The position numbers were made by a program, and so were the translations under genes. The notes below the pieces were generated by a model. That model ran no database searches. It saw nothing but the letters and a program-made list of their open reading frames with translations, and was not told the DNA's origin. A DNA stretch of 64,000 nucleotides from CAG-411 sp963643465 (lineage in GTDB: Bacteria; Bacillota; Clostridia; Lachnospirales; Lachnospiraceae): assembly GCA_963643465.1 (NCBI GenBank), contig CAVIJT010000017.1, positions 1-64,000 on the forward strand. Reading direction: 5' to 3'. Shown one piece after another: positions 22,932 through 32,362 of this stretch. The number at the start of each line of letters is the position of its first letter. The first letter of the stretch is position 1.

Positions 22932-24245
22932 ATGGAAAAGTATTATACAAAACAAGACATCATGGAACTGGTAGAAGACCAGGACGTAGAATTTATTCGT
23001 CTGCAGTTTGTGGATATATTTGGTGCTTTGAAAAATATGGCAGTAACTACAAGTCAGTTAGGCAAAGTGCTAAATAATGAGTGTATGTTTGACGGAGCGG
23101 CAATCCAAGGTTTTATTGGCGATGATCGTAATTATATGAGTGACTTGTTTTTAAAGCCACAACTTGATACTTTTGCAATTTTTCCATGGAGACCACAGAC
23201 AGGAAAGGTAGCTCGATTGCTGTGTGATGTGGTGTATGAAGATGGAACACCTTTTGAGGGGGATTCCAGATATGTTCTTCGCAAAGTAATGCAGCAGGCA
23301 AAAGAGATGGGATATGATTTGTTGGTACAGCCTCATTGTGAGTTCTTCCTGTTTGATACCAATGAGGATGGAGAGCCTACGGTTCACACAAAGGAAAAAG
23401 GTGAATATTTTGATATAGGACCCATTGATCAGGGACAGAATGCAAGACGCGAGGCAGTATTATTCTTGGAAGATATGGATTTTGAAGTAGAAACCTCTTA
23501 CCACGCATCAGAGATTGCCCAACATGGAATTGGTTTTGCGGCAGATACGGCAATGAATACAGCCGATAATGTGGTTACTTTTAAAATGGTAGTTCGTACT
23601 GTGGCAAAGAGACATGGAATGCACGCTACCTTTATGCCTAAACCAAGACGTGATTTAGAGGGTTCTGGTATGAAATTAGCATTTTCTTTATATAAAAACG
23701 GAAAAAATGTATTTGAAGACCCGGAAGATGAGAATAATATTTCTGAGACAGCATATCATTTTATGGCTGGAATTATGGAGCATGTAGAGGGAATGGCACT
23801 TATAAACAATCCGATTGTAAATTCCTATAAGCGTTTTGTGCCGGGATATAATGCGCCTGTAAAAATAACCTGCTCTTTAAATGATCGTGAAGCTATGATT
23901 CGTATGAATTGTAAGAGCAGAGGCGGCACTAAATTGGAATTTAGAAATCCGGATTCTGCGTCCAATCCTTATTTGGTACTTGCTGTATGTCTTGCAGCCG
24001 GTTTGGAAGGAATTAAGAATAAAAGTGAGGCACCAAAGTTGGAGGAGCAGACTTTCTATAGTGACAAAGTGATGCCAAAGACATTAGAGGATGCCATTAA
24101 AGCCTTTGAAAAAGATCAATTCCTGCAAGATGTATTAGGTGAACATATTGTTAAGAACTACTTAGAAATGAAAAAAGAGGAATGGAATCGTTACTGTGAA
24201 GAAGTAACTAAATGGGAAGTGGATAAATATTTGAACCGAATTTAG
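22932..24245 (+). CDS. glnA: Glutamine synthetase, type I
   Basis: This enzyme makes glutamine from glutamate, ammonia and ATP. The 437-residue product has the N-terminal beta-grasp domain with FVDIFGALKNMAV and FDGAAIQGF, and catalytic-domain signatures including HATFMPKPRRDLEGSGMK (quoted as FMPKPR), FVPGYNAPV, and RNPDSASNPYLVLA. Length fits the Gram-positive GSI type of about 440 residues. GGAGG precedes the ATG. The ANTAR regulator downstream suggests nitrogen-related RNA-based control, by context. Confidence 0.95.
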   Translation: MEKYYTKQDIMELVEDQDVEFIRLQFVDIFGALKNMAVTTSQLGKVLNNECMFDGAAIQGFIGDDRNYMSDLFLKPQLDTFAIFPWRPQTGKVARLLCDVVYEDGTPFEGDSRYVLRKVMQQAKEMGYDLLVQPHCEFFLFDTNEDGEPTVHTKEKGEYFDIGPIDQGQNARREAVLFLEDMDFEVETSYHASEIAQHGIGFAADTAMNTADNVVTFKMVVRTVAKRHGMHATFMPKPRRDLEGSGMKLAFSLYKNGKNVFEDPEDENNISETAYHFMAGIMEHVEGMALINNPIVNSYKRFVPGYNAPVKITCSLNDREAMIRMNCKSRGGTKLEFRNPDSASNPYLVLAVCLAAGLEGIKNKSEAPKLEEQTFYSDKVMPKTLEDAIKAFEKDQFLQDVLGEHIVKNYLEMKKEEWNRYCEEVTKWEVDKYLNRI

Positions 24246-24324
24246 TTTTAGGAAGAAGGTCATCTATTTCTAGTGTAAAGAGAGAGCAAAGGAGTACGCA
24301 ATCGGCAGGAGGTGAGCAAAGGTT

Positions 24325-24870
24325 ATGCAGATTATTGTTGCTTTTCCAAAACTTCAGGATGCCAAAAACATTATGAATGCCATTTCCAAGCAGGGATTTG
24401 AAGTGGTTCTGGCTTGCACAACCGGCGCTCAAGCAATCGGAAAGGCCAATGAATTGGACAATGGCATTATTATATCTGGATACCATTTGTCAGATATGTA
24501 TTATGCAGATTTATATGAATATATGCCAAAGGGATTTGAGTTTTTGTTGTTAGCGTCCAAAGAAAAGCTGGACAACTGTTACAACAATAACATTGTTTGT
24601 TTGGAAATGCCAATTAAAATTAGGGAACTGGTTGAGACTTTAAACATGATGACCTACCGTTATGAACGGCAGAGAAAAAAACGAAAACAAAAGGTTGCCA
24701 GAAAAGCAGAAGATAAAATAAAAATATCACAGGCAAAGGAATTGTTGATGGAACGAAACCATTTGACAGAAGAAGAGGCACACTACTATTTACAAAAGAC
24801 CAGTATGGATGCAGGAACTGCATTGGTGGAAGTAGCTGAGATGATATTAAGTATGCAGGATATGATGTAA
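24325..24870 (+). CDS. ANTAR-domain regulator with degenerate receiver
   Basis: ANTAR proteins bind paired hexaloop hairpins in RNA and prevent termination. The 181-residue product has a receiver-like domain (1-115) and a C-terminal ANTAR three-helix domain (about 125-176, KISQAKELLMERNHLTEEEAHYYLQK). The receiver lacks the acidic pocket: the first strand reads IIVAFPKL instead of carrying an Asp pair, and the strand-3 phosphoacceptor position falls in NGIIISGYHL with no Asp. It is therefore probably not phosphorylated. It lies 79 nt after glnA. No obvious dual-hexaloop target is visible in the window. Confidence 0.85.
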   Translation: MQIIVAFPKLQDAKNIMNAISKQGFEVVLACTTGAQAIGKANELDNGIIISGYHLSDMYYADLYEYMPKGFEFLLLASKEKLDNCYNNNIVCLEMPIKIRELVETLNMMTYRYERQRKKRKQKVARKAEDKIKISQAKELLMERNHLTEEEAHYYLQKTSMDAGTALVEVAEMILSMQDMM

Positions 24871-24910
24871 TGCAATCAATAGAGACGATTCGTGTGGACC
24901 GTAATGTAAT

Positions 24911-24951
24911 AAGGCAGGGAGTTATTGCAAAAAGCAATGGCTCCTTGTTTC
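24911..24951 (+). terminator. Terminator-like hairpin after the ANTAR gene
   Basis: CAGGGAGTTATTGC (24915-24928) pairs with GCAATGGCTCCTTG (24934-24947) over 14 bp with three G-U pairs and an AAAAA loop, followed by TTTCGCTTT. It may terminate the glnA-ANTAR unit. The loop is five bases, so it does not match the hexaloop of ANTAR target sites. The rest of 24871-25112 shows nothing else certain. Confidence 0.5.
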
Positions 24952-25112
24952 GCTTTAAGAAAGGGATGGGATGGCGGAATGCACAGACAGGAGTCGGAAC
25001 CGCAACTGCAAATTATACAATTTGATGGAATTGAATAGAAACTATTGCTATTGGTGGGAAACTGGTGTTAGAATTGATAAGATAAGGGTACGGCTAGAGA
25101 AAGAGGTTTATT

Positions 25113-26291
25113 ATGAATGAACAGATAAAAGAGATAATAGAAGAACTTTTTTATATAGATTTTGTGGATGGAATTATTAGCAATCCCAGTAAAGGGGAAA
25201 GTGCTACAAAAGTAAAGATTCGCCCAATGTTATTAAAGGATCAGCTGAAATTTCAGCTTACTACCTATTCTGGAAAACAGGTGTTTCATAAGAATGTCAG
25301 TAAGGAAGAATGGATTTTGGCATGTGAAGAATGGTTTCATCAGGAAAATATTCGTTTCCGTCAAGCACAGTTTCACACAAGACAGGAGGATATTACCATA
25401 CTGTTAAGTAAAAAAGGAAAGGTTACAGTGAAACGAAAGAAAAAGAAAACAGAAGAAATTCCATTTTCTTTAGATTTATCTCATAATCGTGCCAAACGAT
25501 ATATCTTGCAGGAAGGGAAAGTCGTTCCTTTTCTTGTGGACCTTGGAGTAATGAAACAGGATGGAACCATTGTAAAAGCAAGATACGATAAATTTCGACA
25601 AATTAATCGTTTTTTAGAGTTTATTGAAGATATATTGCCAAGTTTACCAAAAAATCGGGAATTAACTATACTGGATTTTGGCTGTGGAAAGTCCTATCTT
25701 ACCTTTGCCATGTATTACTATTTGCATGAGTTAAAACAGTATAGTGTGCGTATTATCGGATTGGATTTAAAGACGGATGTGATTAAAAACTGCAATTCCC
25801 TTAGTGAAAAATATGGATATGACAAATTATTATTTTTAGAGGGAGATATTGCTTCCTACGAAGGTGTGGATCAAGTAGATATGGTAGTTACCCTTCATGC
25901 TTGTGATACAGCAACCGATTATGCTCTTTACAAGGCAGTAAAATGGGGGGCAAGTGTAATACTTTCTGTTCCATGTTGTCAGCATGAGATGAATAAAACA
26001 TTGCAGCCAGAGGGATGGGATTCCTTGTTTCAGTATGGCATCATCAAAGAGCGAAGTGCTGCATTGTTTACCGATGCACAGCGGGCAAATTTGTTAGATA
26101 GTCAAGGATATCGAACACAAATATTGGAATTTATTGATATGGAACATACACCAAAGAATTTATTAATTCGTGCAGTAAAACAACAAAAACAAGGTTTTTC
26201 CAAGGAAAAATGGGAACAGTATGAAAGAATGGCGGAACTATTAGGGTGTGACATTACATTAGGAAAGTTATTAAAAGAAGAGGAAGTATAG
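25113..26291 (+). CDS. Class I SAM-dependent methyltransferase, Methyltransf_32-like
   Basis: The 392-residue product has a predicted N-terminal domain of about 170 residues and a Rossmann methyltransferase domain. Motif I is ILDFGCGKSYLTF (about residue 186), motif II RIIGLDLKTDVI, and the motif IV region reads VTLHACDTATDYAL with a following SVPCCQHEMN. The HACD and PCC features fit the Methyltransf_32 group, which includes putative RNA methyltransferases. The substrate is unknown. One base separates its stop from the next gene's start, so the pair is translationally coupled. Confidence 0.85.
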   Translation: MNEQIKEIIEELFYIDFVDGIISNPSKGESATKVKIRPMLLKDQLKFQLTTYSGKQVFHKNVSKEEWILACEEWFHQENIRFRQAQFHTRQEDITILLSKKGKVTVKRKKKKTEEIPFSLDLSHNRAKRYILQEGKVVPFLVDLGVMKQDGTIVKARYDKFRQINRFLEFIEDILPSLPKNRELTILDFGCGKSYLTFAMYYYLHELKQYSVRIIGLDLKTDVIKNCNSLSEKYGYDKLLFLEGDIASYEGVDQVDMVVTLHACDTATDYALYKAVKWGASVILSVPCCQHEMNKTLQPEGWDSLFQYGIIKERSAALFTDAQRANLLDSQGYRTQILEFIDMEHTPKNLLIRAVKQQKQGFSKEKWEQYERMAELLGCDITLGKLLKEEEV

Positions 26292-26292
26292 T

Positions 26293-28848
26293 ATGAAACA
26301 TGTATATAGAGGAATCATTTTTATTTTAGTGTTCGTGGCATCTGTGTTTGCTTTTAGTGGAAGAATGGAAGAGACACAGGGAGCAGGAACCACAAAAAGC
26401 ATGGAACAGAGTTCGCCTACATTTCCTGTTATGGTAGTGCGTACACAGGGATATGACATGAATGTATTGCATGGGTATAACAGTAACTTGAAGGCATCTC
26501 TTAATCGAGAGTCTATGACACCTATTGGCATAGACAAGAAATTTCAGCTTGTGATTACAGAGAATGAGACTACCATTCGAAAGTTAAAATATGAATTGCG
26601 AAAAGTCAATGATAATACACTGATGGAGACAAATGAAATTTCTGTTCTTGAAGAGAGTAAAGAGGGAAAGATTGCAACAATCACTTTAGAATCTGCTATT
26701 GAGCAGAGAGAAGAGTATGCTTTGAAAGTGACTGCTATTTCCAAAGAAGGAAAGAAAATTCACTATTTTACCCATTTGAAATATTATGGGGATGATAGTT
26801 TCTTGGAAGAAAAGATGAATTTTGCATTGAGGTTTCACGAGAATGCGTTAGAAAAGAAGATGGATCAAATTTCCGGGTATCTGGAATATTCCTATTTGAC
26901 ACAGGATAGCAACGATTATGCCCATGTAGATATTACTTCTTCCAAAGAGAGAGTTTGCTGGGGCGATTTAAATCCAGAAATTGTGTCAGATGTAATTCCA
27001 ACAGTGAAAGAGTTTAATATAGAAACTGCGGCAATTTCTTTGGAATACTATGTAAAGATTCATCCGAAAAAAGATGTGGAGCAGCTTTGTAAAGTCAAAG
27101 AATTTTTTAGAGTTCGTTATTCTGGCGGAAGATTGTATTTGCTAAAGTACGATAGAGATATGGAAAGTTTATTTTCCCTAGATCAAATTGATAAAGCAAA
27201 CAACCGAATACAGTTAGGAATTGGAGATAAAGCCGATGAACAGGTTGTATATTCCGGGGATTCCAGCCGTATGGCATTTGTAACCGCAGGAGAACTGTGG
27301 TCTTACTCTTTTCCAGAGAATACCATGTATCGAGTATTTTCTTTCCGTCAGGACAGTGAAGATTATGATAGAGCTGCATATGACCAGCATGATGTAAAAA
27401 TCATTAATTTAGATGATGATGGGAATATGAACTTTATGGTTTATGGATATATGAATGCAGGTGACTATGAAGGGTGTGTAGGAATTTTATGGTATAAATA
27501 TTATGCAGGAGAACAGCGTATTGAAGAGCAGGTATTTATTCCTATGGAGACTACTTATCAGATTTTGAAGGAAAATTTAGATGAATTTACTTATGTAAGT
27601 GATGGCGATGTATTTTATTTTTCAGTAGAAAATGTGATTTATTATTATGATGTAGTTTCAAAGCAGGTAAAAGTGGTTGCTAAAAACGTGGCAGAAGGAG
27701 ATTACTGTTATGTAAAAAGCGACAATACGGGACTTTTGGCTTGGCAAAGTGATTCCGATGATGCAGCTTCCACAAGAATTGTGTTGATGGATTTGGACAC
27801 AAAGAAAGAACAGCATATAGAGACCGATGAGACCCAGCGTGTTTTGTTAATTGGAAGTATAGATTCCAATATCGTATATGGACTGGCAAAAACCAGTGAT
27901 GTAGCGGAACAGGCAGATGGTTCTACCTTTGCACCGATGTACAAAGTTTGTATTGCAGACAAGTCGGGAAATGTTTTAAAAGAGTACAATGAAAAAAATG
28001 TATACATTTCCAAAGCCTATGTAGAAGGAAATGTAGTAAAACTTCAGAGAGTGAAAAAAACATCTGGAGGATATGCAAAAATGAAAGATGATAGTATTCA
28101 AAATCAGAATCAAAATCAAGACGCAGTGATGGGAATTTCTTCTCATACTACGGACTATGATTCAAAAGAATACCACATTTATGTGAAGAGTAAGTATTCC
28201 ATTTCTGCAAATCCAGAATTGATGGATGCAAAGACTACTATGATTACAGCAAGCAGTATTGTGCGATTGGATGGAAATGAAACAGACTTGTCCAGATATT
28301 ACGTATACGCAGAAGGTGTGATTCTGGATGCTTATGCAAGTCCAAGTAAGGCAATTACTGCTGCTGAGGAAGCTATGGGAGTAGTAGTGAATGAGAATAA
28401 TCAGCTTGTGTATGAACGAGCAGGAAAGCTGAATGCAAATTCAGTGGGAAGCATTTCTTATGTTAGTACTGGAAATGGTGTGAATAGCAAAGGTGCTTGT
28501 ATTGCTATGGTTCTTAAATTCCAGCATTTATCTGCAAATGCCAAGGAATTATCCTCCAGTCAGAAATCGGCATATAGCCTTTTAAAAGAAAAAATGGGAG
28601 AGGATATCAAAGTATTAAATCTAAAGGGGTGTACTTTAGATGAAGTATTATACTTTGTTAGCAATGAACGCCCAGTGCTTGCATTGATTGATGGACAAAA
28701 TATGGTGGTGATTACAGAGTACAGTATGATAGAAAATACAGTTACCTATTATAATCCATCTACCGGACAAACAGAGACAAAGAGTATGACCGTTGCCGAT
28801 GAAATGTTTGAGGTAGCAGGAAATGCCTTTGTAAGTTACGTGAAATGA
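26293..28848 (+). CDS. Large exported protein with beta-propeller-like region and degenerate C39-like domain
   Basis: I do not recognise the full protein. The 851-residue product starts with a hydrophobic signal or anchor (about residues 6-22). The middle (about 260-620) has repeated short beta-strand units with aspartates, such as NLDDDGNMNFMVYGY and SGDSSRMAFVTAGELW, consistent with a propeller. The C-terminal 130 residues resemble a C39-like papain fold, with SKGACIAMVL around 732-741 and NMVVITEY at 803. The catalytic Cys position is Ser732 and the His position is Asn803, so peptidase activity is doubtful. It begins 1 nt after the methyltransferase gene. Confidence 0.65.
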   Translation: MKHVYRGIIFILVFVASVFAFSGRMEETQGAGTTKSMEQSSPTFPVMVVRTQGYDMNVLHGYNSNLKASLNRESMTPIGIDKKFQLVITENETTIRKLKYELRKVNDNTLMETNEISVLEESKEGKIATITLESAIEQREEYALKVTAISKEGKKIHYFTHLKYYGDDSFLEEKMNFALRFHENALEKKMDQISGYLEYSYLTQDSNDYAHVDITSSKERVCWGDLNPEIVSDVIPTVKEFNIETAAISLEYYVKIHPKKDVEQLCKVKEFFRVRYSGGRLYLLKYDRDMESLFSLDQIDKANNRIQLGIGDKADEQVVYSGDSSRMAFVTAGELWSYSFPENTMYRVFSFRQDSEDYDRAAYDQHDVKIINLDDDGNMNFMVYGYMNAGDYEGCVGILWYKYYAGEQRIEEQVFIPMETTYQILKENLDEFTYVSDGDVFYFSVENVIYYYDVVSKQVKVVAKNVAEGDYCYVKSDNTGLLAWQSDSDDAASTRIVLMDLDTKKEQHIETDETQRVLLIGSIDSNIVYGLAKTSDVAEQADGSTFAPMYKVCIADKSGNVLKEYNEKNVYISKAYVEGNVVKLQRVKKTSGGYAKMKDDSIQNQNQNQDAVMGISSHTTDYDSKEYHIYVKSKYSISANPELMDAKTTMITASSIVRLDGNETDLSRYYVYAEGVILDAYASPSKAITAAEEAMGVVVNENNQLVYERAGKLNANSVGSISYVSTGNGVNSKGACIAMVLKFQHLSANAKELSSSQKSAYSLLKEKMGEDIKVLNLKGCTLDEVLYFVSNERPVLALIDGQNMVVITEYSMIENTVTYYNPSTGQTETKSMTVADEMFEVAGNAFVSYVK

Positions 28849-28897
28849 TATAAGATGTAAGAACGGAGTCATTCATAGTAGTATGTGTCTAACATGA

Positions 28898-28912
28898 TAC
28901 AATAGAGCTACT
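28898..28912 (+). promoter_or_regulatory. Possible extended -10 promoter for metH
   Basis: TGATACAAT (28895-28903) is an extended -10 match without a good -35. It lies in a loop between TCATAGTAG (28874-28882) and CTACTGTGA (about 28908-28916), which can pair over 9 bp with one G-U. A half-copy of the GTTAC hairpin family (GTGAACAGTTAC) overlaps its downstream arm. Confidence 0.4.
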
Positions 28913-28945
28913 GTGAACAGTTACAATGAGAAGGCAGGAAAGACT

Positions 28946-31384
28946 ATGACAAAAAAAGAATTTTTAGAATTGGTAGAAAAAAAGATTGTAGTTTTAGATG
29001 GTGCAACTGGTTCTAATCTGCAAAAAAGAGGAATGCCAGTTGGCATTTGTCCGGAACAATGGATTCTTGAAAATAGAAATGTAATGAAAGAATTGCAGAT
29101 GGAGTATATTGCAGCAGGTACGGATATTTTATATGCTCCAACCTTTGGATGCAACCGAATTAAATTGGCGGAATATGAACTTTCAGACCGAATTGTGGAG
29201 ATGAACCAGAAATTGGTTGCCATCAGTAAAGATGCAATTGCAGAGGCAAAAGCAGACCGCCCGGTCTATGTGGCAGGTAATCTGACTATGACAGGGGAAC
29301 AACTGTATCCTATTGGAACATTGCCATTTGAGGAATTGGTGGAAGTATACAAAGAGCAGATACGAATTTTAGTAGAGACTGGAGTAGACTTGCTTGTGGT
29401 GGAGACTATGATGAGTCTTCAGGAGTGTCGTGCAGCAGTTATTGCGGCAAAAGAAGTGTGTGAACTTCCCGTTATGGTAACCCTTTCCTTTAACGATGAT
29501 GAGAGAACGTTGTATGGAACAGATCCAAAGACAGCTATGGTTGTATTGCAAAACCTAGGGGCAGATGCAGTGGGATTGAATTGTTCCACAGGACCGGATA
29601 AAATGTGTGGAATGATAGCTTCTATGCGCCGTGTGGCAAATATACCAATTATCGTAAAGCCAAATGCAGGTCTTCCAGAGTTAATAGATGGAGAAACGGT
29701 ATTTAACATGGAGCCGGAAAGCTTTGCAAAAGAAATGGCTGCTTTGTTGGAACAAGGAGTTTCCATAGTAGGTGGATGTTGCGGAACCACACCCGAACAT
29801 ATTCGTATGCTTGCAGAACGGGTAAAAGATATGACACCTCCGCTTCTATCCAAAGAAAAAGTTCGTGCAGTTACCACAGAGCGTACTACTGTGGAAATCA
29901 ATATGGACAACGGAAACTTTATGGTAGTGGGAGAGCGAATCAATCCTACTGGAAAAAAAGCGTTACAGGAAGAGTTAAGACAAGGAAAACTGGATATTGT
30001 TACTACTTTTGTAGAAGAACAGGTGGAACTTGGTGCGGACATTTTGGATATCAATGTGGGAATGAATGGAATTGATGAAAAAGAAATGATGCTTCGTGTC
30101 ATTCATCATGTAACTATGATTTCTAATATTCCTCTTGCTATTGATTCTAGCAATATTGAGGTTCTAGAGGCTGCGCTACGAATTTATCCGGGACGTGCAT
30201 TGATTAATTCTATTTCATTAGAAAAAGAGAAATTTGAAAAGCTCATACCGATTGCAAAAAAATATGGCGCTATGTTCATTTTACTTCCTCTTTCCGACGA
30301 GGGATTGCCAAAGAGCATTGAGGAGAAGAAAGAAATTATCCAAACCATTTTAGATAGAGCCTATTCCTTTGGAATGACCAAAGAGGATGTGGTAGTGGAT
30401 GGACTGGTGAATACCATAGGTGCTAACAAAAAAGCATCCATTGAAACAATGGAGACGATTCGGTACTGTAAACAGGAATTGGGCGTGGCAACTATTTGTG
30501 GATTGTCCAACATTTCCTTTGGGCTTCCAGAGCGAATTTTTGTGAACAGTACATTTCTTGCCTTTGCAATTAAAGAGGGACTTACTATGGCGATTGCCAA
30601 TCCGTCGCAGGACCTTTTGATGAATGTGGCAGTGGCATGTGATTTACTTTTAAACCGAGAAGATGCAGATGTCCGTTACATTGATCGTGTAACGAAGAGA
30701 AAGATTACGATGACTGCCAAATCTTCCGAAGAAACAAAAGGACAAGAAGAAAAAGCAGAGAATCCTGTTTTTGAGGCAGTTGTAAAAGGAAATCGAAAAG
30801 GCATTATAGATATAGTAAAAGAAAAGATAAAGGAGGGCATTGCTCCGGGAGATATGATTGACCAGATGTTAATTCCGGCAATCAATCATGTGGGACAATT
30901 GTTCGATAAAGGCATCTATTTTCTTCCACAGCTTATCAGCAGTGCGGAAGCAATGAAAACTGCCATTGATTATTTGGAACCTATGTTGCAAAGGGAAGAG
31001 AAGGATGGAGAGACAGCAACCATTGTTATGGCAACGGTAGAGGGCGATATACATGACATTGGTAAAAATTTAGTGGTGCTTATGCTGAAAAACTATGGCT
31101 ACCGTGTCATTGATCTTGGAAAAGATGTGCCATCTGAAACAATCGTAGAAACTGCCATCAAAGAAAATGCAAAAATTATTGGTCTGTCTGCACTTATGAC
31201 AACAACTATGATGCAAATGCAGGTAGTAGTGGACATGGTAAAAGAAAAGCAATTAGATACAAAAGTAATCATTGGTGGAGCTGTGATTACGCAAAGTTTT
31301 GCAGATGAAATTGGTGCCGATGGATATTCAAAAGATGCGCAGGATGCCGTTGTTTTAGTAAAGAAATTATTGGAGAACTGGTAG
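28946..31384 (+). CDS. metH: Cobalamin-dependent methionine synthase, short form without activation domain
   Basis: This enzyme moves a methyl group from methyltetrahydrofolate to homocysteine through cobalamin. The 812-residue product has a homocysteine-binding barrel (1-300) with zinc ligands Cys213 (GLNCSTG) and Cys278-Cys279 (GGCCGTT), a pterin-binding barrel starting VVGERINPTG (about 328), a cobalamin cap, and a B12 domain with DIHDIG at 701-706, including the base His703. E. coli MetH is about 1,227 residues; the C-terminal SAM-dependent reactivation domain is missing here. I chose the ATG at 28946 after GGCAGGA over the GTG at 28913. Confidence 0.92.
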   Translation: MTKKEFLELVEKKIVVLDGATGSNLQKRGMPVGICPEQWILENRNVMKELQMEYIAAGTDILYAPTFGCNRIKLAEYELSDRIVEMNQKLVAISKDAIAEAKADRPVYVAGNLTMTGEQLYPIGTLPFEELVEVYKEQIRILVETGVDLLVVETMMSLQECRAAVIAAKEVCELPVMVTLSFNDDERTLYGTDPKTAMVVLQNLGADAVGLNCSTGPDKMCGMIASMRRVANIPIIVKPNAGLPELIDGETVFNMEPESFAKEMAALLEQGVSIVGGCCGTTPEHIRMLAERVKDMTPPLLSKEKVRAVTTERTTVEINMDNGNFMVVGERINPTGKKALQEELRQGKLDIVTTFVEEQVELGADILDINVGMNGIDEKEMMLRVIHHVTMISNIPLAIDSSNIEVLEAALRIYPGRALINSISLEKEKFEKLIPIAKKYGAMFILLPLSDEGLPKSIEEKKEIIQTILDRAYSFGMTKEDVVVDGLVNTIGANKKASIETMETIRYCKQELGVATICGLSNISFGLPERIFVNSTFLAFAIKEGLTMAIANPSQDLLMNVAVACDLLLNREDADVRYIDRVTKRKITMTAKSSEETKGQEEKAENPVFEAVVKGNRKGIIDIVKEKIKEGIAPGDMIDQMLIPAINHVGQLFDKGIYFLPQLISSAEAMKTAIDYLEPMLQREEKDGETATIVMATVEGDIHDIGKNLVVLMLKNYGYRVIDLGKDVPSETIVETAIKENAKIIGLSALMTTTMMQMQVVVDMVKEKQLDTKVIIGGAVITQSFADEIGADGYSKDAQDAVVLVKKLLENW

Positions 31385-31415
31385 AAACAGGGGTTAGAAT
31401 GGAGTGGAGAAACAA

Positions 31416-32357
31416 ATGGAAAGAGCAAAGGTAGATGTAATCATTCCTACCTATAAACCGGATGAGCGATTGGAGTTACTAATGGAACGGCTGCTCAAAC
31501 AAAAATTGCAGCCACACCATATTTATATCATAAATTCCATCCCATCCGAAGGTTGTGATAGAGACCGAACAGAGCCATATCGGCATATGGAACAGGTGTC
31601 TGTTGTTGATATTTTACAGAAAGAGTTCAACCACGGAGGAACCAGAAATCAGGGAGTACAAATGTCACAGGCAGATTTTGTAGTAATGATGACACAAGAT
31701 GCAGTGCCAGCAGATTCCTGTTTGCTAGAGTCACTTATTGCCCCTTTTTCAGATGAAAAGGTGGCAGCAGTCTATGCGAGGCAGCTTGCTACCAAACAGG
31801 TGGGGTTTATCGAACAGTATACAAGAACCTTCAACTATCCAGACGAAGATATGGTAAAAACCGCAGAGGATTTGCCAAGACTTGGTATAAAGACCTATTT
31901 TTGTTCGGATGTATGTGCCGCATATCGAAAAGAGACTTATCAGGAGATGGGGGGATTTGTTACTAAGACCATTTTCAATGAAGATACCATTATGGCATCA
32001 AAATTGATACATGCAGGATATAAAGTATATTATGCAGCAGGGGCTAAAGTGTATCATGCACATAAATACACTGGAAAACAGCAATTCCAAAGAAACTTTG
32101 ACTTGGGAGTTTCCCATCGGGAATATCGTGAAATTTTTGACAAGGTTTTTTCAGAATCAGAGGGAGTTAAGTTAGTAAAACAGACTGCCGGATATTTGAT
32201 AAAACAGGGAAAACCATGGAAAGTAGTAGAGCTTTTCTGGCAGAGCGGATGTAAGTTTTTAGGATACCGTTTTGGAAAAAAATATGATAGGCTTCCTATG
32301 TGGCTGGTAAGACTATGCAGTAGCCAGAAGTCTTATTGGGAGCGGGGAAAGGAGTAA
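31416..32357 (+). CDS. Family 2 glycosyltransferase, rhamnosyltransferase-like
   Basis: The 313-residue product has a GT-A fold: the N-terminal strand VDVIIPTYKPDERLELLMERL, a substrate motif KEFNHGGTRNQG, and DxD-like acid residues in MMTQDAVPAD. The FNHGGTRN motif is typical of rhamnosyltransferases acting on cell-surface polysaccharides, but the donor and acceptor are unproven. The C terminus has GFVTKTIFNEDTIMASKLI. I chose the ATG at 31416 behind GGAG rather than the GTG at 31404. It lies 31 nt after metH. Confidence 0.85.
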   Translation: MERAKVDVIIPTYKPDERLELLMERLLKQKLQPHHIYIINSIPSEGCDRDRTEPYRHMEQVSVVDILQKEFNHGGTRNQGVQMSQADFVVMMTQDAVPADSCLLESLIAPFSDEKVAAVYARQLATKQVGFIEQYTRTFNYPDEDMVKTAEDLPRLGIKTYFCSDVCAAYRKETYQEMGGFVTKTIFNEDTIMASKLIHAGYKVYYAAGAKVYHAHKYTGKQQFQRNFDLGVSHREYREIFDKVFSESEGVKLVKQTAGYLIKQGKPWKVVELFWQSGCKFLGYRFGKKYDRLPMWLVRLCSSQKSYWERGKE

Positions 32358-32362
32358 GCAGG

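Noticed and set aside
24911..24951. ANTAR target site (dual hexaloop hairpins)
   Set aside because: Only one hairpin is present and its loop has five A residues, without the required hexaloop pattern.
29419..30102. 227-codon minus-strand frame inside metH
   Set aside because: It is antisense to a clearly conserved coding region, Ser/Thr-rich as expected of shadow frames, and has no independent evidence.
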